Under the pieces are notes generated by a model. It searched no databases and had not been told where the DNA came from. It worked only from the letters and a program-made list of their open reading frames with translations. Below, one piece after another: positions 34,256-42,617 of a stretch of 64,000 bases of DNA. Origin of the DNA: Rhodocyclaceae bacterium (GTDB lineage Bacteria > Pseudomonadota > Gammaproteobacteria > Burkholderiales > Rhodocyclaceae); assembly GCA_006218025.1 (NCBI GenBank), contig VBWA01000002.1, positions 120,301 to 184,300 of the forward strand. The letters are read 5' to 3'. Position 1 is the stretch's first letter; each line of letters begins with the position of its first letter. A program made the translations under genes and the position numbers.

Positions 34256-34980
34256 CGGCAGGACTCGAGTTGGAAGTGCGCGAACTGCGCGCCGGCTACG
34301 GAGGCCTGCCCGTGCTGCACGGCATTTCGCTCGTCGCGCCGGCGGGGCGCATCACCGTGCTGGTCGGCGCCAACGGCGCGGGCAAGACCACGCTGCTGAA
34401 AACGCTTGCCGGCGTCATGGCGCCCGTCTCGGGCAGCGTCCAGATCGACGGCCGGGCGCTGTCGGGCGACACGCCGGCCGACCGTGTGCGGCGCGGCATG
34501 GCGCTGGTGCCCGAAGGCCGCCACCTGTTCCCCGGCATGAGCGTGCGCGAAAACCTCGAACTCGGCGGCTACCTCGCCTCGCGCCGGCAGCGCGAGGAAA
34601 TGCTCGAGCGCGTGATCGGAACCTTCCCCCGCCTCGGCGAGCGTCTTGATCAACTGGCCGGCACCATGAGCGGCGGCGAACAGCAGATGCTCGCCATCGG
34701 CCGCGCCCTGATGAGCCGGCCGCGCCTGCTGCTGCTCGACGAACCCTCGCTCGGCCTGGCGCCGAAAATGGTCGACGAAATGTTCGCCGCGCTGCGGCGG
34801 ATCAACAAGGAAGGTACCACCGTGCTGCTCGTCGAACAGAACGTGTTTCAGGCGCTCAACGTCGCCGACTTCGCCTACGTGCTGGGCCACGGCGAGATGA
34901 TCGCCGAAGGCGCCGCGTGGGAACTGCGCGGCAACGACCTGATCAGGCGCGTCTACCTCGGCGAGGCGATCGCCGGCTAG
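34252..34980 (+). CDS. Liv-type ABC ATPase LivF (second system)
   Basis: This ATPase has 242 residues from ATG 34252 (MTAGLELEVRELRAGYGGLP). Walker A GANGAGKT, signature MSGGEQQML and Walker B LLLLDEPSLGLAP are intact, as is VPEGRHLFPGMSVRENL. The open frame upstream to 34096 is a shadow of LivG. It is the last gene of the aldehyde dehydrogenase-transporter unit. Confidence 0.94.
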   Translation: MTAGLELEVRELRAGYGGLPVLHGISLVAPAGRITVLVGANGAGKTTLLKTLAGVMAPVSGSVQIDGRALSGDTPADRVRRGMALVPEGRHLFPGMSVRENLELGGYLASRRQREEMLERVIGTFPRLGERLDQLAGTMSGGEQQMLAIGRALMSRPRLLLLDEPSLGLAPKMVDEMFAALRRINKEGTTVLLVEQNVFQALNVADFAYVLGHGEMIAEGAAWELRGNDLIRRVYLGEAIAG

Positions 34981-35047
34981 AAAGCACCGGCGGTCGGGAA
35001 GCGGCGCCGCGGGCTCTGCCGGAGAAAATGCCGGAACGCCCGCCCGG

Positions 35048-35449
35048 TCACGCGGCGTTCGCGCCCGCCTTGGCAACCTGGGCATCCTGGTCCGACTTGA
35101 CCCCGGAAACACCCACCGCGCCGACGACATGGCCATCGACGATGATGGGGACTCCGCCTTCGAGCATGCCTTGCAGCACCGGGACGGACAGAAAGGCGTT
35201 GCGGCCCGCATTGATCATTTCTTCGTATTGCTTCGATTCGCGCCGGCCGAGGGCCGCGCTGCGGGCCTTTTCGGTCGCGACGTAAGCGCCGATCGCCGCG
35301 CAGCCATCGAGCCGCTCGAGGGCGAGCGGGTGGCCGCCATCGTCGACGACCACGATGGCTACGGCCCAGTTGTTCTTTTGTGCCTCCTGGCGGGCGGCAG
35401 TCAGGATGCGGGTCGCATCATCGAGGGTCATAAAGGGTTTGGTTTTCAT
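35048..35449 (-). CDS. GlcG/HbpS-family protein (DUF336)
   Basis: This protein has 133 residues. MTLDDATRILTAARQEAQKN, AIVVVDDGGHPLALERLDG, and the C-terminal GVPIIVDGHVVGAVGVSGV match GlcG/HbpS/DUF336 proteins, some of which bind haem or cobalamin. Members often sit beside catabolic or transport genes, so a link to the aromatic clusters on either side is plausible. No signal peptide is visible. It is convergent with the second Liv operon. Confidence 0.88.
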   Translation of the reverse strand: MKTKPFMTLDDATRILTAARQEAQKNNWAVAIVVVDDGGHPLALERLDGCAAIGAYVATEKARSAALGRRESKQYEEMINAGRNAFLSVPVLQGMLEGGVPIIVDGHVVGAVGVSGVKSDQDAQVAKAGANAA

Positions 35450-35533
35450 GGGAGCGATACCTGTATCAAAAGAGTAAGAATTGCCCGCCCGTCCGATGGG
35501 CAGAGTTGGCGGGCCTTGTCGAAGGCTGCTTTG

Positions 35534-36211
35534 CTACGGCCGCGGCGCCTTGTGCTGCTCCTGCCATTTCTTGATGGCAGATGCTGGTGTCGAATGGCCG
35601 TTGTCCGTGGCCAGGGCAGCCGCCGTCATTCCGTGCTTGTCCCGCGCGGTGGTGTTGGCCTTCGCTGCCAGCAGCAACTCCACCATCGGCATCTGGTTGG
35701 TTGCCGCTGCCACATGCAGCGCCGTGCGCCCGGCGGCATCCTTGCCGCTGATGTTCGCGCCGTTCGCGAGCAGCGCCTTTGCTGTCTCTGTCCCGCCGAC
35801 AAGAACTGCCGCGTGCAGCGGCGGCATGCCGTTGGCGTCGGTGGCGTCGTGCTTGCCGCCCTTCTCCAGCAGCAGCTTCACCATTTCCGGCCGATCGCAA
35901 AATGCGGCGGCGAACAGCGGCGTGCGCTTCAGCGCGCCGGCCGCATTGACGTTCGCACCCTGCTCGATCGCCTGCGCCGCCGCGCGCACGTCGCCGGCGA
36001 CCGCGGCCGCAAACAACTGGCTGTCGTTTTCGCTGAACTCCGCATTCGGCGCCATGTGCGGCAGCACGCACGGGCTTGGGGTTTGCGGCGCGGCGCCCGC
36101 CGCCGTTTGTGCCGGTTCGGGCTTGCCGCAGGCCGCGAGCAATCCGATGGCGCACAGCCCCGCGAGACCACGGAAGGCGTATCGAAAAGCGGATTTTCTT
36201 GCTGGGTTCAT
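35534..36211 (-). CDS. Ankyrin-repeat lipoprotein
   Basis: This has 225 residues from ATG 36211, behind AAGGAG. The N-terminus MNPARKSAFRYAFRGLAGLC leads to the lipobox LLAAC-GK, so it is probably lipid-anchored, outer membrane or periplasmic. Residues about 68-215 hold four ankyrin repeats (RTPLFAAAFCDRPEMVKLLL; MPPLHAAVLVGG; RTALHVAAATNQMPMVELLL; MTAAALATDNG). Ankyrin repeats mediate protein contacts; the partner is unknown. The longer open frame to 36421 runs through a repeat and is not coding. Confidence 0.87.
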   Translation of the reverse strand: MNPARKSAFRYAFRGLAGLCAIGLLAACGKPEPAQTAAGAAPQTPSPCVLPHMAPNAEFSENDSQLFAAAVAGDVRAAAQAIEQGANVNAAGALKRTPLFAAAFCDRPEMVKLLLEKGGKHDATDANGMPPLHAAVLVGGTETAKALLANGANISGKDAAGRTALHVAAATNQMPMVELLLAAKANTTARDKHGMTAAALATDNGHSTPASAIKKWQEQHKAPRP

Positions 36212-36301
36212 TCCGGCTCCTTGCTGAGGTCCGTCATTTTGCCTCGGAAAGCCCCGCGTTCGCGCATGCCATGATCGTCCCGGCGCGGCGATCATTTCAC
36301 T

Positions 36302-36322
36302 CGCCGTGTTGCCGGCGCCGAC
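36302..36322 (-). repeat. Dispersed GTCGGCG repeat, diverged inverted copy
   Basis: 17 of 21 positions match the core on the minus strand. With the plus-strand copy at 36337-36357 it forms an inverted pair 14 bp apart, giving a hairpin. The gap 36212-36458 holds no gene. Confidence 0.5.
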
Positions 36323-36336
36323 TCTCGATCCTGAAA

Positions 36337-36357
36337 GTCGGCGCTGGCGGGACGGCG
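36337..36357 (+). repeat. Dispersed GTCGGCG repeat, intergenic copy
   Basis: Perfect 21-bp core. The similarity continues for about 35 bp (ATTTATGCCGTGAGGCAAAG and CGATGCGACACC) and matches the flanks of the copies at 37271 and 37615. Confidence 0.8.
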
Positions 36358-36458
36358 ATTTATGCCGTGAGGCAAAGCGATGCGACACCGACCCATTTGG
36401 TCGAGGGTGGCGGGCTGGCAAGGCGTGGTGGCGCTGTTCGGTATGATTGAACCAGGCG

Positions 36459-36489
36459 AAAAAGAGCGGCCACCAAGGCCGCTCTTTTT
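36459..36489. terminator. Bidirectional terminator after relE
   Basis: AAAAAGAGCGGCC and GGCCGCTCTTTTT form a perfect 13-bp stem with a 5-nt loop. It overlaps the relE stop codon by 2 bp and would work in both directions. Confidence 0.85.
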
Positions 36490-36772
36490 ATTGCCTTTCC
36501 TTCATCTTGCGGTACGCAACACTGCCCTCCCTCTTGCCTACCGCCAAGACCAGCACAACGACTTCGGCATCGATCACTTGATACACCAGGCGATAACCAA
36601 TCGCCCTGAGCTTGATCTTGTAGCAGTCCGGCGCGTCACGCAGCTTTGCGCTTTGCACCCGAGGGCTTGGCAACCGCTTTTCGAGAACGGACAGAAACTG
36701 TCTTTGTATCGTCCAATCCAGCTTGTCCCATTCCCGCTTTGCTTCTTCGTGAAACCTCAGCGTGTAGCTCAT
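36488..36772 (-). CDS. RelE/ParE-family toxin
   Basis: This has 94 residues: MSYTLRFHEEAKREWDKLD, then LRDAPDCYKIKLRAIGYRLV and VVVLVLAVGKREGSVAYRKM. This is the RelE superfamily mRNA-interferase fold with conserved basic residues around the RLVY strand and a C-terminal Lys/Arg/Tyr cluster. The start ATG lies deep inside the antitoxin frame (137-bp overlap), so translation of the two is likely coupled. Toxicity is inferred from family and pairing. Confidence 0.88.
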   Translation of the reverse strand: MSYTLRFHEEAKREWDKLDWTIQRQFLSVLEKRLPSPRVQSAKLRDAPDCYKIKLRAIGYRLVYQVIDAEVVVLVLAVGKREGSVAYRKMKERQ

Positions 36773-37016
36773 CGATTGAAACCTCTACGGATGGGCCACC
36801 CATGCGCTGTTTCGCGATGCTTGCCAGCGCAGCATCGTCAAGAGCCTCAAGCATCCTTTCGTATTCATCGACCGGAACAACATAAGCAACCGGACGATTG
36901 TGATTGAGGATGGCAACCGCTTTGCCACCCGCCGCTTCCATCACGGCAGATGGGTTTTTCTTGAGGTCCGAAACACTAACGCATGCACTGGCCCGAATTG
37001 ATCGGATGTAGTCCAT
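36636..37016 (-). CDS. Phd/YefM-family antitoxin with long C-terminal extension
   Basis: This has 126 residues. Residues 13-85 are a normal Phd/YefM domain (VSVSDLKKNPSAVMEAAGGK, AVAILNHNRPVAYVVPVDEY, then ERMLEAL). Typical family members end near residue 85-90. Here the frame goes on for about 40 basic residues (RRSKAGMGQAG; VRSRKAVAKPSGAKRKAA) across the first 137 bp of the toxin gene. A 30-bp perfect dyad lies 47 bp upstream and may be its operator. Confidence 0.85.
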   Translation of the reverse strand: MDYIRSIRASACVSVSDLKKNPSAVMEAAGGKAVAILNHNRPVAYVVPVDEYERMLEALDDAALASIAKQRMGGPSVEVSIDELHAEVSRRSKAGMGQAGLDDTKTVSVRSRKAVAKPSGAKRKAA

Positions 37017-37063
37017 ACATTTCTCTCTTTCATCTATCTAACGTTTCAGGTTGTCTACGTATC

Positions 37064-37093
37064 TTCCTCTTTGCATTCAAATGCAAAGAGGAA
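37064..37093. promoter_or_regulatory. Perfect 13-bp inverted repeat upstream of the Phd/RelE module
   Basis: TTCCTCTTTGCAT and ATGCAAAGAGGAA are perfect reverse complements around TCAA. It lies 47 bp before the antitoxin start, the place expected for an autoregulatory operator. The rest of 37017-37347 shows no gene apart from a repeat copy. Confidence 0.6.
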
Positions 37094-37270
37094 CGCGAAT
37101 TATAGACCTAAATAACGACCTGTTTCCAGTGCCAAATTAATATGCGAGTGTTTCCCTCATATCGAAGCAAGCCCTTCGCGGCCCTGTGGGTGAACTACAC
37201 GATAAAACTCCGTCCCGATTTGGCTGTGAGCGATAGCTGGGCTGCCCCACGGTCGAATTGAATTGCAAGA

Positions 37271-37291
37271 GTCGGCGCTGGCGGGACGCCG
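37271..37291 (+). repeat. Dispersed GTCGGCG repeat, intergenic copy
   Basis: 20 of 21 core positions match. The extended similarity (ATTCACGCCGCGGCGAAAAG, CAATACGATACCGG) continues 3'. Confidence 0.75.
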
Positions 37292-37347
37292 ATTCACGCC
37301 GCGGCGAAAAGCAATACGATACCGGTTCGTCCTCCCCGGAGTGAACC

Positions 37348-37572
37348 ATGAAACCGCACCACTGGCCCTGGACCTTCATAGCCTTCACCGCACTCGGAAT
37401 CATCTGCCTGCTGGCCGGCGGCGCTGCGCTGACAGGAATGCTGAAGGGCGTCCATCCGCTGTTCAACGACGACATGGCCGGCTGGGCGCTGATCGTCTCG
37501 GCCGTCGCCTGCTTTGTGACCGGCGCCTTTCCCCTCGTCCTGCGCCGCCTCGCCGAGCGCGAGGGTGCCTGA
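37348..37572 (+). CDS. Small hypothetical protein with two membrane segments
   Basis: This has 74 residues from ATG 37348, after a GGAG ribosome site (CCCCGGAGTGAACC). Two hydrophobic helices (about 8-32, WTFIAFTALGIICLLAGGAA, and 43-64, AGWALIVSAVACFVTGAFPL) are joined by a short polar loop. It ends in a basic tail, RRLAEREGA. Family not recognised. It lies between two repeat copies. The membrane pattern and ribosome site make it more credible than a random frame. Confidence 0.6.
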   Translation: MKPHHWPWTFIAFTALGIICLLAGGAALTGMLKGVHPLFNDDMAGWALIVSAVACFVTGAFPLVLRRLAEREGA

Positions 37573-37614
37573 GGTTGGGCGAATGGGCGAGAAAGAACCG
37601 AAGTGAAAGCAGAA

Positions 37615-37635
37615 GTCGGCGCTGGCGGGACGGCG
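37615..37635 (+). repeat. Dispersed GTCGGCG repeat, intergenic copy
   Basis: Perfect 21-bp core, with extended 3' similarity ending in CAAAGCGACACC. It lies in the 173-bp gap before the DUF4160 gene. Confidence 0.8.
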
Positions 37636-37745
37636 GTTCGTCTTGTACGAAACCGCCGCAAAGCGACACCTCTGGTTGAAATCGCCTATCATTTCGGCAT
37701 GGCAAAGAACGTCACACTGAGTAACGCGCATCTGGAGAGGCCACA

Positions 37746-37982
37746 ATGCCGACGATAGTGCGCATCGGCCCGTACCGGTTCTTCTTCTATGCCAGCGACA
37801 GGGAGGAACCAATGCATGTGCATGTCGAACGCGATGCGGCACTTGCGAAGTTCTGGCTTGCTCCGGTAAGGTTGCAGCACAGCCTTGGCTTTGGACGATC
37901 CGAACTGGTGAAACTTGAGTCTCTCGTGGCCGAACACCGCGATGCCCTGATGGAGGCGTGGAATGATTATTTCGCAAACTGA
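37746..37982 (+). CDS. DUF4160 protein (putative toxin-antitoxin component)
   Basis: This has 78 residues: MPTIVRIGPYRFFFYASDRE, EPMHVHVERD, then AEHRDALMEAWNDYFAN. These are DUF4160 hallmarks, including the PMHVHV motif. The family is regularly found next to DUF2442 genes and is thought to form toxin-antitoxin-like pairs, though biochemical roles are unclear. It overlaps the DUF2442 gene by 20 bp, and a GGAGAGG ribosome site precedes it. Confidence 0.85.
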   Translation: MPTIVRIGPYRFFFYASDREEPMHVHVERDAALAKFWLAPVRLQHSLGFGRSELVKLESLVAEHRDALMEAWNDYFAN

Positions 37983-38262
37983 AATCGCTATCCCGAACGC
38001 TCAGAACGTATCGGTGACCGAGCACACTCTGTCGGTGGACCTCGAAGACGGCAGAACACTGTCGGCGCCGCTCGGCTGGTATCCCAGGCTCGCCAACGCC
38101 ACGCCCGAGGAACGCCAACATTGGCGATTGATAGGGCAAGGCATCGGAATTCACTGGGACGATATCGACGAAGACATCAGCATCGAAGGACTGCTGCTGG
38201 GCAAACGATCCGGCGAGAGCCAGGGATCATTCGAGAGATGGCTGGCGACCCGGCGTCGGTGA
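37963..38262 (+). CDS. DUF2442 protein (putative partner of DUF4160)
   Basis: This has 99 residues. VTEHTLSVDLEDGRTLSAPL, GWYPRLANATPEERQHW and IHWDDIDEDISIEGLLLG are strong DUF2442 motifs. The frame begins 20 bp inside the DUF4160 gene, so the two are translationally coupled. Function inferred only from the conserved pairing. Confidence 0.87.
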   Translation: MIISQTEIAIPNAQNVSVTEHTLSVDLEDGRTLSAPLGWYPRLANATPEERQHWRLIGQGIGIHWDDIDEDISIEGLLLGKRSGESQGSFERWLATRRR

Positions 38263-38344
38263 AGCTCTGCTGCGAAATAGTGGTCTGTCGCCGCATGTCA
38301 TATCCCTGCAATGGAATATCCGTGGCCTGACCTCAAATATCTAG

Positions 38345-39382
38345 ATGTTCAACATACTGATCGACACGTGTGTTTGGCTTGACTTAGCTCAGGACCAGAA
38401 GCAAACCCCGTTGCTGCTGGTCGTTGAGAACATGGTTGAGGCTGGCCTATTGCGCCTACTTGTTCCGCGCATAGTGCTTGAAGAGTTTGGCAAGAACCGG
38501 ACGAGGGTCGCTAAAGCAAGTGCCCGTAGCCTATCCACGCAATTCCACCAAGTCAAAGAAGCCGTAATCAAGGCAGGTGGAGATGAAAATCGTAAGAAGG
38601 AGTTGTTAGCCCAACTTGATGATGTAAGTCACCGCATTCCGATCATTGGCGGCGCCGCTGAGGGTGCTCTTGATCGAATCGAGAAGTTGCTCAAGACCGC
38701 AACCATCATCGAGACTTTGGACTCCGTGATGCTGAAGGCGGCAGATCGGGCATTGCGTCGGAAGGCCCCTTGCCACAATGAGAACAAGAACTCGATAGCC
38801 GACGCAATAGTGATCGAGACTTACTTTGCTGCAATCAAGACCAAGGATTCAGTAGGCCAACGATTCTCGTTTGTTACTCATAACAAAACGGACTTCAGTT
38901 TGATGGGAGGCAACCAGAAGCTGCCGCACGATGACTTTGCAGCGCAGTTTTCAAAGATCAAGTCGATGTACTTCATTAACTTGGCGGAATGCCTGCGGCG
39001 CATCGATCCTTCAATGGTCACCGAACTGATGTGGGAGCAGTCGTGGTCGCAGGAACCTCGTGGCCTATCCGAACTGCTCAAGGCCGAGGACTTGCTATTT
39101 CATCAAGTTTGGTACAACCGGCATTGGAATCTTCGTACAAAGATTCAAGCGGGCGAGGTCAAGCTGGTCGACAAGGAGATCTACCCACGGAAACTTGGCG
39201 CGCGTGAGACTTGCCAAAAAGACGTGTGGGCTGGTGCTTTACGGGCCGCCAGCCAAGTTGAGAAGAAGTACGGCAAGAGGAACCTAGGCCCTTGGGACGA
39301 CTTCGAGTGGGGCATGATCAATGGGAAGCTATCTGCTATCCGCTGGATGCTTGGCGACGAGTGGGACATGCTTGACACATAG
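38345..39382 (+). CDS. PIN-domain protein (DUF4935-like), possible RNase
   Basis: This has 345 residues. The N-terminal half is a PIN nuclease-like domain. MFNILIDTCVWLDLA gives Asp7; LVPRIVLEEFGKN gives Glu46; NSIADAIVIETY gives Asp153; FVTHNKTDFS gives Asp183. Together these fit the acidic metal site. Residues about 200-345 form an extra domain I do not recognise (SELLKAEDLLFHQVWYNRHW). GC is visibly lower than its neighbours, suggesting transfer. No antitoxin gene adjoins, unlike VapC, so a stand-alone defence or RNA-processing role is possible. Confidence 0.7.
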   Translation: MFNILIDTCVWLDLAQDQKQTPLLLVVENMVEAGLLRLLVPRIVLEEFGKNRTRVAKASARSLSTQFHQVKEAVIKAGGDENRKKELLAQLDDVSHRIPIIGGAAEGALDRIEKLLKTATIIETLDSVMLKAADRALRRKAPCHNENKNSIADAIVIETYFAAIKTKDSVGQRFSFVTHNKTDFSLMGGNQKLPHDDFAAQFSKIKSMYFINLAECLRRIDPSMVTELMWEQSWSQEPRGLSELLKAEDLLFHQVWYNRHWNLRTKIQAGEVKLVDKEIYPRKLGARETCQKDVWAGALRAASQVEKKYGKRNLGPWDDFEWGMINGKLSAIRWMLGDEWDMLDT

Positions 39383-39487
39383 ATGAGTGCTAGCGATCCC
39401 GACTAATAGCCCGTTGTTTTTATTGCCCCCGCGACGAGTCGCAACTGAGTGATTTGGGGTCGCAATGATTTTTATGGCGTCACAAAT

Positions 39488-39508
39488 CGCTGTCCGGCCA
39501 GTGCCGAC
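39488..39508 (-). repeat. Dispersed GTCGGCG repeat at the brnT break
   Basis: 18 of 21 core positions match on the minus strand. Extended similarity runs left to about 39455 (GCGATTTGTGACG; CATTGCGACCCC on that strand). Its end coincides with the point where BrnT similarity begins. Confidence 0.65.
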
Positions 39509-39643
39509 TCTGCGGGCCGGACGGACGAAGGGCGCTTGTTGCATCTGACCTTTACCCTGCGCAAGGCCGCCAGTCTGATCCGGGTGATCTCGGCCCGCGA
39601 CATGCATCGCAAGGAGCGAACGATTTATGAGCAAGCCGACTAA
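39506..39643 (+). pseudogene. BrnT-type toxin remnant (N-terminus missing)
   Basis: The frame reads AGRTDEGRLLHLTFTLRKAA followed by SLIRVISARDMHRKERTIYE, the C-terminal half of BrnT-family RNase toxins. Upstream of it the frame runs into a dispersed repeat (reading CPASADS), and no BrnT N-terminus with its catalytic residues is found. The remnant overlaps the antitoxin gene by 17 bp, as in an intact brnTA operon. Probably non-functional. Confidence 0.75.
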
Positions 39644-39890
39644 GACCCTTCCCCGCTTCGCCAGCAAGGCCGCAGAACGCACGTTCTGGGAAGGCCAGGA
39701 TTCGACGGCGTATGTCGACTGGTCGAAAGCAAAGCGAACTGTTCTGCCGAATGTCAAGCCGACGACGAAGACGATCTCGCTGCGTCTGCCGCAGCACTTG
39801 CTGGATTCGATCAAGGCTGCCGCGAATGCGCGCGACGTGCCTTACCAGTCGCTGATCAAGGTCTGGTTGCAGGAGAAACTGCATAGCTGA
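39627..39890 (+). CDS. BrnA/CopG-family antitoxin
   Basis: This has 87 residues. The N-terminal half has RTFWEGQDSTAYVDWSKAKR, typical of CopG antitoxins paired with BrnT. The C-terminal half has TKTISLRLPQHLLDSIKAAA and the ribbon-helix-helix end PYQSLIKVWLQEKL. It overlaps the 3' end of the broken toxin gene and looks intact, so it is now an antitoxin without its partner. Confidence 0.83.
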   Translation: MSKPTKTLPRFASKAAERTFWEGQDSTAYVDWSKAKRTVLPNVKPTTKTISLRLPQHLLDSIKAAANARDVPYQSLIKVWLQEKLHS

Positions 39891-39917
39891 ATGCGCTGCG
39901 GCGGCGGGCGACGCGAT

Positions 39918-39938
39918 CGCCGTCCCGCCAGCGCCGAC
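39918..39938 (-). repeat. Dispersed GTCGGCG repeat, intergenic copy
   Basis: Perfect 21-bp core on the minus strand, between the BrnA-like gene and pobA. Confidence 0.8.
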
Positions 39939-39970
39939 TTTTCACTTGCCCGGGCGCCGGGCCGCCGAAC

Positions 39971-41158
<1,188 letters not shown>

Positions 41159-41220
41159 TTAGCGTGAAACAACTCCGTCGGAGCGCCAGGTAATAGCCGA
41201 GCGAAGCGAGCAAATTAGAA

Positions 41221-41250
41221 GCCTCCCCGTGAGGGGAGGATGGGAGGGGC
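41221..41250. repeat. Short GC-rich hairpin repeat (CCTCCCC/GGGGAGG)
   Basis: CCTCCCCgtgaGGGGAGG forms a perfect hairpin followed by ATGGGAGGGG. A related segment is inside the DUF1932 gene near 47810-47846. It lies in the 169-bp ligB-pobA gap. Confidence 0.6.
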
Positions 41251-41312
41251 GGGCCTTCAATTCGCCTTTCGCGTGTTTCATTTTCTGCGAGTGGTGCTCG
41301 GTGCCATGCGCG

Positions 41313-42152
41313 TCAAACGGCTTCCATGCACAGCAAGCCGGAAGCGGTATTGGAAATCGGCACGTGGTAGTTGGCATGCACCTTCGCCACTTCGCCCAGC
41401 AGTGCGCCGCGCGCGGTCAGCCAGTTGATCAGTTCGACGCCCTGGGTGCCGGTCAGCTCGACCAGGTCGGGAATGGAATAGCGCGTCACCCACAGCGGGT
41501 CGCTGATGAGCTTTTCCATGAACATCAGGTCGAATTCCTTGTTGATGAATCCGGCGCGCTGGCCGTCGAGCTGGTGCGAAAGGCCGCCGGTGCCGATCAC
41601 CACGACGCGCGCATCCGAGTCCCAGGACTCGATGGCACGGCCGATGGCCTGGCCGAATTTGAAGCAGCGCGCCGGCTTCGGCAGGGGGAATTGCACGGTG
41701 TTGACGCAGATCGGCACGGTGCGCACCGGACAGGGATGCTGGCCGGGCCAGAACAGTTCGAGCGGAATCGTGAAGGCATGGTCGACCAGCATTTCCTGGC
41801 AGGTGACCATGTCGAATTCCTCCTCGATCAGCGAGTCGATCATGTGCCAGGAGAGATCCACGTCGCCCTGGTAGGGCGGCAGGGTCGGGATGCCCCAGCC
41901 CTCGTCGGCGTTGTTGTATTCGGCCGCGGCGCCGATGGCGAAGGTCGGCATCTTGTCGAGGAAGAAGTTCAGTCCGTGGTCGTTGTAGATGACCACGGCG
42001 ATGTCCGGCTTGACCTTGGCCAGCCACTGGCGGACGGGCGGAAAACCGTCGAAGAAAGGCTTCCAGTACGGGTCCTGCTGCAGCTTGTTGGCAATCGCGC
42101 GCCCGATGTAGGGCACATGGGTGACGTTGATGCCGCCGACGATCTTGGCCAT
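41313..42152 (-). CDS. LigB-type extradiol dioxygenase, catalytic subunit (paralogue)
   Basis: This has 279 residues from ATG 42152. The iron ligands His12 (NVTHVPYIG) and His59 (VIYNDHG), and the catalytic His in GTGGLSHQL, are present; a Glu ligand fits GTQGVELINW. It is clearly LigB superfamily but diverged from the second LigB of the cluster. Some features (MAKIVGG start) recall gallate dioxygenases such as DesB/GalA. It may take gallate, methylgallate or protocatechuate. It pairs with the LigA-like gene 2 bp upstream. Confidence 0.88.
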   Translation of the reverse strand: MAKIVGGINVTHVPYIGRAIANKLQQDPYWKPFFDGFPPVRQWLAKVKPDIAVVIYNDHGLNFFLDKMPTFAIGAAAEYNNADEGWGIPTLPPYQGDVDLSWHMIDSLIEEEFDMVTCQEMLVDHAFTIPLELFWPGQHPCPVRTVPICVNTVQFPLPKPARCFKFGQAIGRAIESWDSDARVVVIGTGGLSHQLDGQRAGFINKEFDLMFMEKLISDPLWVTRYSIPDLVELTGTQGVELINWLTARGALLGEVAKVHANYHVPISNTASGLLCMEAV

Positions 42153-42154
42153 GA

Positions 42155-42508
42155 TTATTTCCCCGCCTCCACTAGTTTCGCCTTGAAGGCTTCCTTGGTC
42201 ATGCCGGTCTGTTGTGCGCCGACGTCCTGCATGTCGAGCCCGAAAATGCCGCCCAGCTTGGCCAGGTAGTAGGCGTTGCCGCCGGCCGCGAGCATGTCCA
42301 GCACCTGCAGGCTCAGCGCGGCCTTCTTCTGCTGCTCGTTGAGGCCGTACCTGTCGCAGTAGGCTTCCTTGTCCTCGAGGTACGCGGCGCGGTTCTCGGC
42401 CGAGTTGAAGGAAAAGCACATCTTGTTGAGCGCGTAGCCCTTGCGCGCGACGTCGCCGTCGAACATCGTGGTGCCGGGTATCACGCGTTTCTGCTTGCCG
42501 GTGATCAT
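42155..42508 (-). CDS. LigA-type extradiol dioxygenase, small subunit (paralogue)
   Basis: This has 117 residues with the LigA-domain motifs PGTTMFDGDVARKGYALNKM and GGNAYYLAKLGGIFG. It forms the alpha subunit that closes over the LigB active site. It lies 2 bp before the LigB paralogue and 109 bp after the aldo/keto reductase, with a two-hairpin repeat in between. Substrate as for its partner. Confidence 0.88.
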   Translation of the reverse strand: MITGKQKRVIPGTTMFDGDVARKGYALNKMCFSFNSAENRAAYLEDKEAYCDRYGLNEQQKKAALSLQVLDMLAAGGNAYYLAKLGGIFGLDMQDVGAQQTGMTKEAFKAKLVEAGK

Positions 42509-42534
42509 GTCCTGCCTCCTGTGCGTTTTGATTT

Positions 42535-42606
42535 CGTCATCCCCGCGCAGGCGGGGATCCAGCGGCGTCGCCAGGTCACTGGATTCCCGCTTTCGCGGGA
42601 ATGACG
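42535..42606. repeat. Dispersed inverted repeat (CCCCGCGCAGGCGGGG type)
   Basis: CCCCGCgcagGCGGGG and TTCCCGCtttcGCGGGAA with CGTCAT/ATGACG ends. Same layout as 31578-31652, with different loop and centre. Confidence 0.8.
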
Positions 42607-42617
42607 ACCGTAATGCG

